Shown piece by piece: positions 1 to 9,074 of a stretch of DNA of 64,000 nucleotides. The stretch is taken from NCBI GenBank assembly GCA_964595435.1, contig CAZQQJ010000043.1, positions 6,387-70,386 on the forward strand. The letters are read 5' to 3'. Below the pieces are notes generated by a model. The model did not search any database, had not been told where the DNA came from, and worked only from the letters and a program-made list of their open reading frames with translations. Both the position numbers and the translations under genes were made by a program. This DNA comes from RBG-16-57-11 sp964595435. Its GTDB lineage: Bacteria > Chloroflexota > Anaerolineae > Anaerolineales > UBA4823. How positions within the stretch are numbered: the stretch's first letter is position 1; every line of letters starts with the position of its first letter.

Positions 1-695
1 ATCGAGGTGCCGTTCGCCGAGAAGTTGACCGGCACCGAAACAATGCTATTTGCCGCAGCGGGGATACTGGACTGGATCCACAGTTGCGGTTTGTTGCCAC
101 ACCCGGGGCAGCCTACGTCGATATACACCGAGCCATCCTGCGTACTGCCGGCCACGCTCGTCCCGCTGGTGCTGCCAAAAGAAGCCGGGTTGGTGACCGA
201 AAAACCGACATTGGCGGACAGGTTGACCGTCGGCGCTTTGGTGCGCAGTTTGATCGAGGCAATCACGCCATCCGTCAGCGGCTGCAAGGGCGGGATCGGA
301 TAAAGCACGTAACAGTTGATTTCGGCAAAGGGATCGCCGGTATTCGGCGTGCAGCCACCGACAAAACCGGCCGGCAGACTCATGGTGACCGACATGGGCA
401 CCGACGGGTCGAACCACAGCCAGGTCTGGTCATAGTCGATCGAAAAGATCAGGCTGGAAATTGAATTACCGTTGGCGGTGAAACGCACCGGCACGGTGAC
501 AATGCTGTTCGCAGTCGCCGAAATATTCGACTGGATCGACAGCAACGGGCCGACCTGTGGCGCTTCCGGCGCACCCGGCTCTTCCGGAGAAGCCGCCGCA
601 TCCGGCACGATCGCCAGCACCAATATTCCCACCGCCAGAAAGATCAGCGGTACGAACAGCGCCAGGAAAATTCTATGGGCTTTGGGTTTACACAT
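1..695 (-). CDS. Cohesin-domain exported protein, C-terminus outside window
   Basis: The frame starts at an ATG (693-695) with a GGAG ribosome site a few bases upstream and stays open to the left edge, giving at least 231 residues. Residues about 8-30 form one hydrophobic segment (signal peptide or anchor), followed by a Pro/Glu/Ala-rich linker. A cohesin-like beta domain follows (about residues 45-190), with the family features SIVTVPVRF, IDYDQTWLWF and DGVIASIKL. A second copy begins near the edge (PQLWIQSS then NSIVSVPVNF), so the protein carries at least two tandem cohesin-like modules. It lies just downstream of another cohesin/dockerin protein on the same strand. Cohesins bind dockerins on partner proteins. 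A cell-surface scaffolding role is inferred; no enzyme domain is visible. Confidence 0.8.
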   Translation of the reverse strand, partial: MCKPKAHRIFLALFVPLIFLAVGILVLAIVPDAAASPEEPGAPEAPQVGPLLSIQSNISATANSIVTVPVRFTANGNSISSLIFSIDYDQTWLWFDPSVPMSVTMSLPAGFVGGCTPNTGDPFAEINCYVLYPIPPLQPLTDGVIASIKLRTKAPTVNLSANVGFSVTNPASFGSTSGTSVAGSTQDGSVYIDVGCPGCGNKPQLWIQSSIPAAANSIVSVPVNFSANGTS

Positions 696-753
696 AAACA
701 AAGCTCCTTCATCGTGATCGATCATCCAAACATCTATCGGGCTGGGTTCGGGC

Positions 754-784
754 GTTATGCGGCGCGTGCGCCGCGCCGCATAAC
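754..784 (-). terminator. Hairpin behind the large cohesin/dockerin gene
   Basis: A perfect 13-bp inverted repeat (754-766 with 772-784) with a five-base loop lies just after the stop codon of the minus-strand gene ending at 801. It has no strong T-run, so it may be a weak terminator or an RNA-stabilising hairpin. Confidence 0.5.
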
Positions 785-800
785 ACCCGGCATATACCGG

Positions 801-3800
801 CTACCTGCGTGCCAGCGGCAGATACAGGAAGCTCGCCAGTTGCGAAATCCATACCGAACCTTCCTGCAGCGTCCCGCCCAGGCTCAGGCCCGAAGTGCTG
901 CCGAAGGACGCCGCCGGGTCCGGCGAGTAGTGAACGTAGGCCAAGAAATCGCCCTGCGGGTGGCTCGCATCGAAGGTGACCGAGGCCACCACACCGTCCT
1001 GCAATTCGGCAGCCGGTGTGCTCAAATTGAAAGCCACGAAATCCAACTCGCCATCCGAATCGCCGGCGTCGAAGCTGACCGAGCCGGTGAAGCCAGCCGG
1101 CAGGTTCAACGCCACTGCATCCGGGATGCCATTGTGGTCGCTATCGGTTGGGTCGAACGACAGCCAGGTCTGGTCATAGTCCAGCGAGAACACCAGGCTG
1201 TTGACCGGGTTGCCCTGCTTGGCCAGCATCACCGGCAGGGTGACTTTGCTGTCCGGTTTGACCGGCAGCATGACCGGCATATTGAGCGACAGGCTGCCAG
1301 TGGCCAGCTTTGGCTCGAAAGCAGCCATTCCGGTCGCCGCGCCGCAGGCGCTCCCCCAACTGAGCAGCACCGTACAGGACAGGTCGCCCGAGTCAACCAG
1401 GTCATCCTGGTTGGAGTTGCACCCCACCGGGTTGCCTGCAAAGGTGCCCTTGGGTGTATCTACCGGATAGACCCCATCGCCATCGAAGATCTCCAGCACC
1501 AGGGCGCTCAGGTCGCCAGCGTTCACCGCCCCATCCCCATTGCAATCCCCCGGACGGCCATTCTGGATGGTGATGAAACCGTCGATGGTACGCCCGCGGA
1601 TGCTCTGGCCATAGGAGCCAAAGGAGGGCGGCGTGGTGATCGAGAAGCCCACCCTGGCGGTGTTGCTGGAGCCTGGGATAGCCTGGCAGGTCGCCTTGAC
1701 TCTGAACTGGAGCGTTGCCAGCGTCCCATCCGGCAGGTAGGAGCGCGGCGCCACCTGGTCGTAAATCGAGATATCGATCTCGCTGTTCACATCGGCGGCG
1801 TTGTAGCTGTAACTGGCCAGGAAATCCGAAGGCGTGCTGAAGGTCAAATTGGTGAATTCCAGGCAGTTCTCATCGAAGTCCACCGAGAAGGTGGTGGTAT
1901 CAATGTTGTAACCGTTGCGCGAGAAGACCACCGGCATCGACACCGTCGCCCCAGGGCTGCCCGGCACATTGCCCGGGATGCGCAGGAAGATCGGCGTCTG
2001 GTACATCATGTCGTAGACGAACACATCCCAGGCGCTGTTGGTATCGTTGCCAACCAGATCGCTGGCTTCAGATGGGAAAGCCACGTAGCCGCCCAGCGAG
2101 GCGATTGCCGGCGCCAGGGATTGGCCGTTGGCGTCGCCGCGCCCCGTGTCCAGCGAAATGCGCTGGGTCAGGCCGACGTCGTAGATGCCATAAGCTGCCA
2201 GGCCGCGATCGTGCAGGAACACATCCCGCTGGCCGTTGGTGTCGGTCAAGAATGCATCCAGGTTCGAGGCGTCCGACGAGAAGGTTACGTAGCGCCCGCT
2301 GCCCGAGATGGATGGGTTATAGGAATGGTTATTTGCCTGTCCACCAAAGAAGCTGGTCGATATTCGCGAGTTGGTGGGCATGTTATTGGCGTCCAGCACG
2401 TTTTTATCCCACACATAAATATCGGCGTAGATATTGGTGTCCAGCCCGGCGGTGAGCAAATCGGTCGCGCGAGAAACAAAGGCCACCTGCTCGCCGCTGG
2501 CAGAGATGTACGGGTAGTACGACTCGCCGGTATTGGCCGTCGCCGGAGGCAGGGTGGTTGCGCCCATCGCACCGCCGCCGCCAAAGATGCTGCCGGCGAT
2601 ATAAGACACCGGTGTGATGACGCCCGTTGCCCACTCAGAGATGAAGACATCCAGGCCGGGCACAGTCGGGTTCATCGGGTCGACGTTGGCGTCGGTAAAG
2701 CCAGATGCGTTGACTGCCAGGTTCGGGTCACGGCTGGCAAATACCACCAAGCGGCCATCTTCGGAGATGGAGGGGGTGACCGACTCATAAGTCAGTTGCC
2801 GCGGCGAGATCGCCGGCGGGTTGAGCGAGACGCGCGCCGTCTTGGTGGTGGCCAGCTCGCGCAGGAAGATATCCGCGGCGAAGTTGGTATCGCCGGCCAC
2901 CAGGGTGGAGGCCACGGAACGGAAGACGACGTAACGCCCATCCCCGGAGATAAACGGCTGGTCCGAATCGCCCACTGCGTTGCCATTGATCGAGCCGTGC
3001 ACCACCGAAGCCCGTTTCATCACCCCGGTCATGCGATCGTAAACGAAGACATCCTTGGAGCCGTTGGTATCGCCCGACACCAGGTTGCTGGAGTCCGACG
3101 AAAAAGCGATATACCGCCCGGTGGATGAGATCGACACCTCCCACGAGTCGCCGGTGGACGGATAGCCATCATATCCCCGGCAGGAGACGCACACCGTTTG
3201 CACGGCGTCTGGCTCATCGAAAATGCCATCCGCGTCGTAGTCACGATCCCGGACAAACACATCCCGCAGACCGTTGGTATCGCCGCTCGCCAGGTTGGTC
3301 GCTTCGGAAGAGAAGGCCACGTAACGCCCGTCTGACGAAATGGCCACGGTACGGCCCCAATCTTCGAAGTCCTCGCCGGAGGCCTGGTTGCCCTGGGCGT
3401 TGGCCGTGCTCAACGAGACGCGCTTGGTCATTCCGCCCCGGCACTCTTTGAGGGTGAAAAAGCCGATGCGCGTGCGCCAGTTATAGTTGCTGGTCTGGCC
3501 GGTCTGCGCCGGATCGTAATACATATTGGTATACCAGAACACGCAGTCGTCCAACGGATCGACGCTCATCTGGCTGGCGCGGCCCCACGGCCCATCCGGG
3601 CCATCGTAATCCGAGATCAGTGGATCGGTATCGAATTGCGAACCGCCGCCCTTGTACAGGAAGTTCTCGCCCAGAGGCAAAGCGCCAGCAGGATCGCCGC
3701 GCAAACGCCCGGCGTAGTAGATCGACGGGTACACCAGCGGGTCCAGGATGGTCTGCGGGGTGGGCGCCGACTGGCTGAAGCCGATGGCCATGTTGCCAGC

Positions 3801-5162
3801 GCGATCTACCGCCAGGCTGGGCAGCCAGCGATAGCGCACGTCACCCGGCCGGTAGGTGCCGGTCTGCACGAAATTCGGCGTGCCATCCGCGGCGAACTGC
3901 AACTCGTGCCAGCGCAGGCCAGTGGTGGTCTGGTCGCCGGCTGGCTGCACCGTATAGGTGGTCCACAGCGAAGGGATGCCATCCACGATACGGTACTGCA
4001 AAGGCGACATCAGGCGCTCGCCATGCGCGTCCACCAGTTCGTCGGTATTGGGCTGCGGGACAACGATGCGTGCATCCAGGTTACCGGTGTCGGTGTTGAG
4101 GATGTAATTGGCGCAGATCGATGGCGGGGGTGTGCCGGTGCCGCACGGAACGCCAAACAGGCTGGTCATACCGGGCCAGTTGACCTTGAACTCCCAGATG
4201 TATAATTTGCCCACTTCGATGGTAGCAAAATACGCCGGGGTGCCCGAAGGCGGCGGGGTGCCCAACAGGTTGCTGGGCAGCAGGTGCTCGCGGTCGCGCT
4301 GCTCGGGCAGGAACTTGGCCGTATAACGGAAGGTATTGATCAAACCGGCCACCAGGTCAGAGCGGTTGAGCGCCCACACCTTGGCGCCGCGCGGGTTGCG
4401 CACCGTGCCGTTGCTCTCCAGATCGATCATATCAGCAGCGAGATAATAACCGTCCGGCCACAGACCCATCTTGACCGAGTCGGGGGAATAGTGCAGGTTG
4501 CCCTCGTTGGTGCTGATCGAATAGAAGAACCAGTTGGTATTGCTGAAATAGGTTCCAGCCGCCAACGGGAAAGCCGGCGGAGGCGAAGGCAGGATCGGCT
4601 TATTACTCTTCGAGACGGCCACGCATAGGTAATACGGCCCTGCATCCACATTTTCGTAGGCCACATCCACCACCACCCAGCGCAAGGCCAGGTGATCGTA
4701 GATCACATAGGGCTGCCCGTGATGGTTGAGCGGGTTATAGCAGCCCGTTGTGGGCGGCGTGGGGAACTGCAAGCCTGCCGTGGACCAGAAGGTGGAAAAC
4801 GGCGCCAGTTCTACCAGCGTGTTATCTTTCTGGTACAGGGCGATCATCTTGTTAACCGCCTGCATATAGTGGGTGTAGCCAGCCGCGCCGCTTACATCTG
4901 GCACCGCCCCCAGGATGGTGGAGTCGTTCCAATCCGTCGGCAGCGCCGGGTAGATGTCATTATCGGCAGGGTTATCCTCACGGCGGATGCCGGCCCACTG
5001 TTTAATGACCTGTGGCATGGTCGCCGTAATCGCTTGCGGTGCCAGCGGGTCATCCGGATTTCCCGGGGCTGCCAGGCTTGCCGCCGCTCCGGGGAAGCCA
5101 GCCATCGTCAGGAGCAAGGCGCTGGCAACCAACAGATTGATAAACAAAGCTGATTTCTTCAT
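801..5162 (-). CDS. Large exported protein with TolB-like repeats and cohesin-dockerin-cohesin tail
   Basis: The start chosen is MKKSALF at 5162, with GGAGG about 8 bases upstream; an in-frame ATG six codons earlier lacks such a site. The protein has 1453 residues and an N-terminal signal peptide. A long N-terminal part has no recognised fold. From about residue 570 to 1050 come several copies of a PD40/TolB-like unit (DGRYVAFSS, then NLASGDTNG and DVFVRD), a beta-propeller signature. A cohesin-like domain follows (about 1065-1200). Next is a dockerin-like pair of calcium loops (GDCNGDGAVNAGDL and NSNQDDLVDSGDL, about 1210-1275), then a second cohesin-like domain to the end, closing with FLYLPLARR. 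Secretion and protein-protein contacts at the cell surface are inferred. Substrate and partners are unknown. Confidence 0.85.
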   Translation of the reverse strand: MKKSALFINLLVASALLLTMAGFPGAAASLAAPGNPDDPLAPQAITATMPQVIKQWAGIRREDNPADNDIYPALPTDWNDSTILGAVPDVSGAAGYTHYMQAVNKMIALYQKDNTLVELAPFSTFWSTAGLQFPTPPTTGCYNPLNHHGQPYVIYDHLALRWVVVDVAYENVDAGPYYLCVAVSKSNKPILPSPPPAFPLAAGTYFSNTNWFFYSISTNEGNLHYSPDSVKMGLWPDGYYLAADMIDLESNGTVRNPRGAKVWALNRSDLVAGLINTFRYTAKFLPEQRDREHLLPSNLLGTPPPSGTPAYFATIEVGKLYIWEFKVNWPGMTSLFGVPCGTGTPPPSICANYILNTDTGNLDARIVVPQPNTDELVDAHGERLMSPLQYRIVDGIPSLWTTYTVQPAGDQTTTGLRWHELQFAADGTPNFVQTGTYRPGDVRYRWLPSLAVDRAGNMAIGFSQSAPTPQTILDPLVYPSIYYAGRLRGDPAGALPLGENFLYKGGGSQFDTDPLISDYDGPDGPWGRASQMSVDPLDDCVFWYTNMYYDPAQTGQTSNYNWRTRIGFFTLKECRGGMTKRVSLSTANAQGNQASGEDFEDWGRTVAISSDGRYVAFSSEATNLASGDTNGLRDVFVRDRDYDADGIFDEPDAVQTVCVSCRGYDGYPSTGDSWEVSISSTGRYIAFSSDSSNLVSGDTNGSKDVFVYDRMTGVMKRASVVHGSINGNAVGDSDQPFISGDGRYVVFRSVASTLVAGDTNFAADIFLRELATTKTARVSLNPPAISPRQLTYESVTPSISEDGRLVVFASRDPNLAVNASGFTDANVDPMNPTVPGLDVFISEWATGVITPVSYIAGSIFGGGGAMGATTLPPATANTGESYYPYISASGEQVAFVSRATDLLTAGLDTNIYADIYVWDKNVLDANNMPTNSRISTSFFGGQANNHSYNPSISGSGRYVTFSSDASNLDAFLTDTNGQRDVFLHDRGLAAYGIYDVGLTQRISLDTGRGDANGQSLAPAIASLGGYVAFPSEASDLVGNDTNSAWDVFVYDMMYQTPIFLRIPGNVPGSPGATVSMPVVFSRNGYNIDTTTFSVDFDENCLEFTNLTFSTPSDFLASYSYNAADVNSEIDISIYDQVAPRSYLPDGTLATLQFRVKATCQAIPGSSNTARVGFSITTPPSFGSYGQSIRGRTIDGFITIQNGRPGDCNGDGAVNAGDLSALVLEIFDGDGVYPVDTPKGTFAGNPVGCNSNQDDLVDSGDLSCTVLLSWGSACGAATGMAAFEPKLATGSLSLNMPVMLPVKPDSKVTLPVMLAKQGNPVNSLVFSLDYDQTWLSFDPTDSDHNGIPDAVALNLPAGFTGSVSFDAGDSDGELDFVAFNLSTPAAELQDGVVASVTFDASHPQGDFLAYVHYSPDPAASFGSTSGLSLGGTLQEGSVWISQLASFLYLPLARR

Positions 5163-5448
5163 AAACAATATCCTCCACAAGTTTTTCTCTGGTGCCTACC
5201 GCGGTCTATACGATACACACCACAGGGCCACATCGAATGACCTTTATTCGAAATCGTAAATACCTGTTTCTATTTTGTACGGTTAAGCGCCCGTTGGCCC
5301 GTAAATTACCGGGCAAAGCAGGCTATGGCGCTAAGTCTGTCCGCATTCTAAGATAATAGGGGGATTAATACAGTAAAGTATAAGTTAATTCAAAAGGTTG
5401 CCGGGCAGGTACGATCCGCCCGGCAACCTTTCGTAAGGAGGTATTCAC
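5163..5448. other. Non-coding interval between two minus-strand units
   Basis: No gene is visible. The interval holds the upstream region of the gene starting at 5162, a 5225-5253 segment loosely resembling the short hairpin repeat at 41123, and the hairpin at 5393-5431. Confidence 0.6.
5393..5431 (-). terminator. Hairpin ending the CHAT/SIR2 operon
   Basis: A 14-bp perfect stem (5393-5406 with 5418-5431, arms AAAGGTTGCCGGGC) with an 11-base loop lies 17 bases past the CHAT stop codon, followed on the minus strand by a short T-rich run. It reads as an intrinsic terminator closing the four-gene operon. Confidence 0.65.
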
Positions 5449-6576
5449 CTATAAGACAAAGCGCGTCTCGGCCGGCCCGTATAACGTGTAATAGAGATAG
5501 GATGGGTCGAGCGAATTTTGCGCGGCGAAATAGCGCTTCGTCTCCCACAACGCCTGGCCCACCGGCATACCCGGTGCGCCCAACAGACGCTGGTAAAACT
5601 GGCGGGCGAAGCTCACCGCCACGGGTTGGGTGATCGCCGCCAGGGTGCCAATAAACGCCAGGGCGCCCTTTTCAAAGAAAATCGCCCCGAAACCCGGCGC
5701 CAGGCTGTTGCTGGTATCTCCCCCCCGCCCGGAATAACAGGCATTGCCAAAGATCAACGGCGCATGAGCCAGGTTCAGCGTATTCAAGAACAGCGCCCTG
5801 ATGCGGTAATTCAAACCCGGTTGCCCGAAGCGGTTCAGCGTCCAGAACACGCGCCCATCTGCCGGATCATAATCGCCGTGACAGGTGACATGCAGGATAT
5901 CGCTTTGCGCGGCAGCCATCATGAACTGGTCCACGTTGGGATACGCATTGGCCTGGCCGTTGGCGCCGGGCAGGCGCACTTGCTGCACGGCTGCGGGCAG
6001 CAAGCCATCGAAAGTCGCCTGCCAGGAGCTGGACAAGGCGGCGGCGACCGGCGTATCGAAGGTGTTCTCGCCCAGCAAGTTGTACACCCGCTGCACCTGC
6101 CGCGGCTGCTGCGCACCCAGGTTCGGGCCGGTCGGCATGATCGGCAGGCGGGCCAGCGGCAGCCGCAGGCCCAGGAAATCCGTACCGTCGTGCAAAATCT
6201 CCCACGGAATCCACTCGGTGGCGGTATGCATATGAATGCGCAGCGTGGGCGTGGCGCCCGGCGCGGCCAGGGCGCGCTGCAATGCGTCGTGAATACCGGC
6301 CGGGATGATATCCTGGTAACGCTGGCGCAGCGTGGCTACCAGCGGCACCCGGCTGGGCGCCACGTCCCGGCGCATCTGGCTGGCCATTTCATCCAGCAAG
6401 GCATTGATTTCGGACTTGATGACCGTCACGCTGAACTGCGCCCGCACCTGCGGCGGCGGGGACATATCCCGCCAGATGCCATCCATTTCCATCAGAAACT
6501 GCGGCAGCGCCTCGGTCGGACCGGTGGGCAGCACCATGATCGAGATCGGCTTCCCCCCCACCGCGCTCATGGCCAC
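5449..6576 (-). CDS. CHAT-domain (caspase-like) protease
   Basis: This 375-residue protein is the last gene of the four-gene operon. Its C-terminal two thirds match the CHAT family of clan CD cysteine peptidases. The catalytic histidine is expected at H233 in HVTCHG and the cysteine at C280 in GNACYSG. The downstream helix with FFEKGALAFIGTL and the final helix ending GQALWETKRYF are typical of the fold. The N-terminal 110 residues are unassigned and have no signal peptide, so it is probably cytosolic. The start overlaps the end of the SIR2-like gene by 10 bases, implying coupled translation. CHAT proteases are usually kept inactive until a sensor triggers cleavage of a specific partner. Here the neighbouring SIR2-like protein, metallopeptidase and unknown protein are the candidate partners, by inference only. 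Confidence 0.88.
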   Translation of the reverse strand: MAMSAVGGKPISIMVLPTGPTEALPQFLMEMDGIWRDMSPPPQVRAQFSVTVIKSEINALLDEMASQMRRDVAPSRVPLVATLRQRYQDIIPAGIHDALQRALAAPGATPTLRIHMHTATEWIPWEILHDGTDFLGLRLPLARLPIMPTGPNLGAQQPRQVQRVYNLLGENTFDTPVAAALSSSWQATFDGLLPAAVQQVRLPGANGQANAYPNVDQFMMAAAQSDILHVTCHGDYDPADGRVFWTLNRFGQPGLNYRIRALFLNTLNLAHAPLIFGNACYSGRGGDTSNSLAPGFGAIFFEKGALAFIGTLAAITQPVAVSFARQFYQRLLGAPGMPVGQALWETKRYFAAQNSLDPSYLYYTLYGPAETRFVL

Positions 6577-7958
6577 CTCCTGCCCAACACGCTGGGGGCA
6601 TAGGCAGCCAGTTCTTCTACCACCTGGTGATCAATCGCCTCGACATCCAGCCGCTCGACCAGCACCACCGCGGCGCTGATCGCCGCCGAGACGATGGACT
6701 GGTTGGGTTTCTCCTGGTGATACTGCCATTCGATCGACTGTACCTGGCCGGCCAGGTACGAGGCAGCATCTCCATCTACTGCATCCTGTTCGGTCGCCCG
6801 CTGCACCGATTGGCCCAGGCGCTGCACCAGTTCCAGCAGGCGGGTGCGGTACGGTTCCAGGTTGCGCAACTGGCCTTCCAGGATCGCCACCTGGCGGCGC
6901 TGGTACTCGATCTGCATTTCCAGCGGCACGTTCTTTTCGCCTGGCGCCAGCGCCTGTTCGAGCGTTTGCAGCAGCGCCTGGCTGCGTTGGAGCTGCGCCT
7001 GCAGGTAAGCCACGTCCGAATAATCCTCGGCCACGCCTTTGGAAGGCGCCGCCTCCCCGCCGCGAGAAACCGGCTGCGCCGCTTCGTCCTGGCCGGCGGA
7101 AGGACGAAGCGGCGCCTCAGCCTGCCCCGGCTGGCGCGGCAAAAACCACACCAGGTGGCCGAAGAAAAGCTCCGGGCGGGCGCGGTCGCCCTGCACCCAG
7201 TTGACCCTGCGCCGTTCCAGGATGGGTTCCATGCGATCCTCGTCCGGGGCGGCAGCGCTCACCCACCACAGCACCCCCGGAACCCAGGAAAGCCACTGGT
7301 TGAGCGGCTCGGACTCGAACTGGTACCCCACCATCACCAGGTCGCCCGACAGCTCGCCCTTGATATAGGCGCGCTGCGGCTCCAGCGCGTCGGAGATCTC
7401 TTCGCGGGTAAACGAAACCTGCTGTTGGGCCAGGTCGCCGTGCAGCTTGATGATGTGCACCGGCGCATCCGAGACATCCGTCTTCTGCTGGCGCCAGGGC
7501 AGGCTCTCCTTCTGCCCCGGGACGATGACCTGGTAGTCGCGCTCCTCGGCCATGCCCGCTCCGTTCAACGCCTGCTCCAGCAGGTTATCGATATTGGTGG
7601 TCAGGATATGCCGGAAGTAGCCCGCCCGCACCAACAGCGCCAGGTCCTGATAAAACGAAGGCACCGGGATGTTGGCGTAAAAACTTTGCAGCATGCGGTA
7701 GCGCTGCCCGCTGGTCATCTCGTCCATCAGCTCGCCCAGCGCGTTCAACGCGTCCTGGCGGTCTTCCAGGTCGCGCTCGTGCAGGTAGAGGCTGGCCAGG
7801 TCGGGGTCGGCGAACACCTGGCGGGCGATCTTGTACATGCTCGGCACACCGGCGGCCGCGGCGCACTCGTGCCCCAGGAACAGGATGAACGGGCGGCCCA
7901 TCTCCTGGCGTTCGAGAACCTGGTCCGCCAGCAAACGGATATCCGGGTATTGGCTCAT
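6567..7958 (-). CDS. SIR2-like protein with C-terminal coiled coil
   Basis: This 463-residue protein belongs to the SIR2-like group common in phage-defence proteins. The Rossmann-type loop LGHECAAAAGVPS lies at residues 29-40, the NAD-pocket motif TTNIDNLLEQAL at about 120-131, KLHGD at 171-175 and VMVGYQFESEPL at about 208-219. The canonical GAG of the first loop is replaced by LGH, so NAD hydrolysis is likely but not assured. Residues 270-310 are a Pro/Ala-rich linker. Residues about 312-380 look like coiled coil, and a helical tail follows. In other defence systems SIR2 domains deplete NAD to stop an infection. The gene starts three bases after the metallopeptidase stop and overlaps the CHAT gene, so these act as one transcription unit. 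Confidence 0.85.
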   Translation of the reverse strand: MSQYPDIRLLADQVLERQEMGRPFILFLGHECAAAAGVPSMYKIARQVFADPDLASLYLHERDLEDRQDALNALGELMDEMTSGQRYRMLQSFYANIPVPSFYQDLALLVRAGYFRHILTTNIDNLLEQALNGAGMAEERDYQVIVPGQKESLPWRQQKTDVSDAPVHIIKLHGDLAQQQVSFTREEISDALEPQRAYIKGELSGDLVMVGYQFESEPLNQWLSWVPGVLWWVSAAAPDEDRMEPILERRRVNWVQGDRARPELFFGHLVWFLPRQPGQAEAPLRPSAGQDEAAQPVSRGGEAAPSKGVAEDYSDVAYLQAQLQRSQALLQTLEQALAPGEKNVPLEMQIEYQRRQVAILEGQLRNLEPYRTRLLELVQRLGQSVQRATEQDAVDGDAASYLAGQVQSIEWQYHQEKPNQSIVSAAISAAVVLVERLDVEAIDHQVVEELAAYAPSVLGRRWP

Positions 7959-7961
7959 CGC

Positions 7962-9074
7962 TCACCCGCCGCGTTTCACCACGATGGTATATTTGCCCGT
8001 GCCCCGCGGCCGGTAATGGCGCACGCGCGCCAGGTACTCGCCCGGCTGCAGCGCCTGGCTGATCCGGGCATTCAGGCCGGCGCCGCTGTCGTCATCCTGG
8101 GCAACCTGCTTTTGAAAATCGTCCGGCCCGAACAACCCCAGGGTCACATCCGTTTGCCCGCCCGTCTCGACCGTATAGGCACCTGCCGCCGGAACGGTGA
8201 AATAGAACTGGTCCTCTTCGCCGTGCTTGCCGATTTCCGCCGCCACGGGCGCCGCGTCGACGGTCAGCGCCACCCCCGGCCTGACCTGCTTTGGATACGC
8301 CACGCCGATGAACTGCTTATCCGTATCCGATAGGATCGTATTCCAGCCGACCTCGAATACCCCGTCGGTGAATTCCTTGGGGATCGGGTACAGCATGATC
8401 GATTGGCGGTCGAAAGCCGAAAACTGCGTCTGGTCTTGCGCATAGCGCTGGAACAGGTTGACATCCACCTGCCCCGGGCTCCAGTTATTCGGCGGCCCGC
8501 CGTAATAGCGGTAGACCGCCGGCTTGTTCCAGGGGATATTGGCCACCGGGTTCTGGTGCTCGTGGATGCAGCCCAGGGCGTGGCCGAATTCGTGGATCAC
8601 TACCCGGCTGTATTCCTCGTTGGGGGTATTGGGGCGCAGCCAGCCGAAGTTCATCGTCGGCTGGTCCTTGGCAATGGTCAGCGCGTCCACACCCAGGTAC
8701 GACCAGGAGCCGGGGTCGTGGGTAAAGGAAATGCGGATTTCGGCGTCCGGGTCATCGCCGAAGACGAACCGGATGTTGGCAAATTGCTCCCACTGGTGGG
8801 CATACTGCTCCACCTTGTTCTTGACCACCGCCTCGCCTTCCAGAAAACGCACCCGCAAGGCACGCCCGGGCTTCCACAACGTGCGCGTCACCAACGCCAG
8901 CGAGAGCGGCGTGGGCGCAGCCGCACCCAGCGGCGTGGGGCCACCTCTGCCGGGCATGGGCAGTATCGGCAGGTTGTCGATCCGTTCTGCAATGGCCAAC
9001 GACATGGCATCCACACGCTGGCTCTCCGGCAGGATGCGTTCCACACAAACTTTGAGCTTACGTCTGCTTGGCAT
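7962..9074 (-). CDS. Astacin-like zinc metallopeptidase with PPC domain
   Basis: The start MPSRRK at 9074 has AGGAGG six bases upstream, giving 370 residues; an upstream in-frame start at 9101 lacks a site. The zinc motif HEFGHALGCIHE at residues 161-172 is the HExxHxxGxxHE signature of M12A (astacin) and related metzincins. A Met-turn (SIMLYP, about 225-230) follows. Residues about 265-370 form a PPC-type beta domain with DQFYFTVP and GEYLARVRHY. No signal peptide is visible, which is unusual because PPC domains normally sit on secreted proteases. The gene overlaps the upstream unknown gene by 17 bases. A cytosolic role in a protease cascade with the CHAT protein is inferred; no propeptide is obvious, and residues 1-60 could serve as one. 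Confidence 0.88.
   Translation of the reverse strand: MPSRRKLKVCVERILPESQRVDAMSLAIAERIDNLPILPMPGRGGPTPLGAAAPTPLSLALVTRTLWKPGRALRVRFLEGEAVVKNKVEQYAHQWEQFANIRFVFGDDPDAEIRISFTHDPGSWSYLGVDALTIAKDQPTMNFGWLRPNTPNEEYSRVVIHEFGHALGCIHEHQNPVANIPWNKPAVYRYYGGPPNNWSPGQVDVNLFQRYAQDQTQFSAFDRQSIMLYPIPKEFTDGVFEVGWNTILSDTDKQFIGVAYPKQVRPGVALTVDAAPVAAEIGKHGEEDQFYFTVPAAGAYTVETGGQTDVTLGLFGPDDFQKQVAQDDDSGAGLNARISQALQPGEYLARVRHYRPRGTGKYTIVVKRGG

Noticed and set aside
675..3128. 817-codon open frame on the plus strand
   Set aside because: It is antisense to the cohesin/dockerin gene, whose frame shows signal peptide, repeats and dockerin loops; this frame has no domain and arginine-rich shadow composition.
6627..8333. 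568-codon plus-strand frame
   Set aside because: It lies opposite the SIR2-like gene and metallopeptidase, which keep clear motifs; it has none and no ribosome site.
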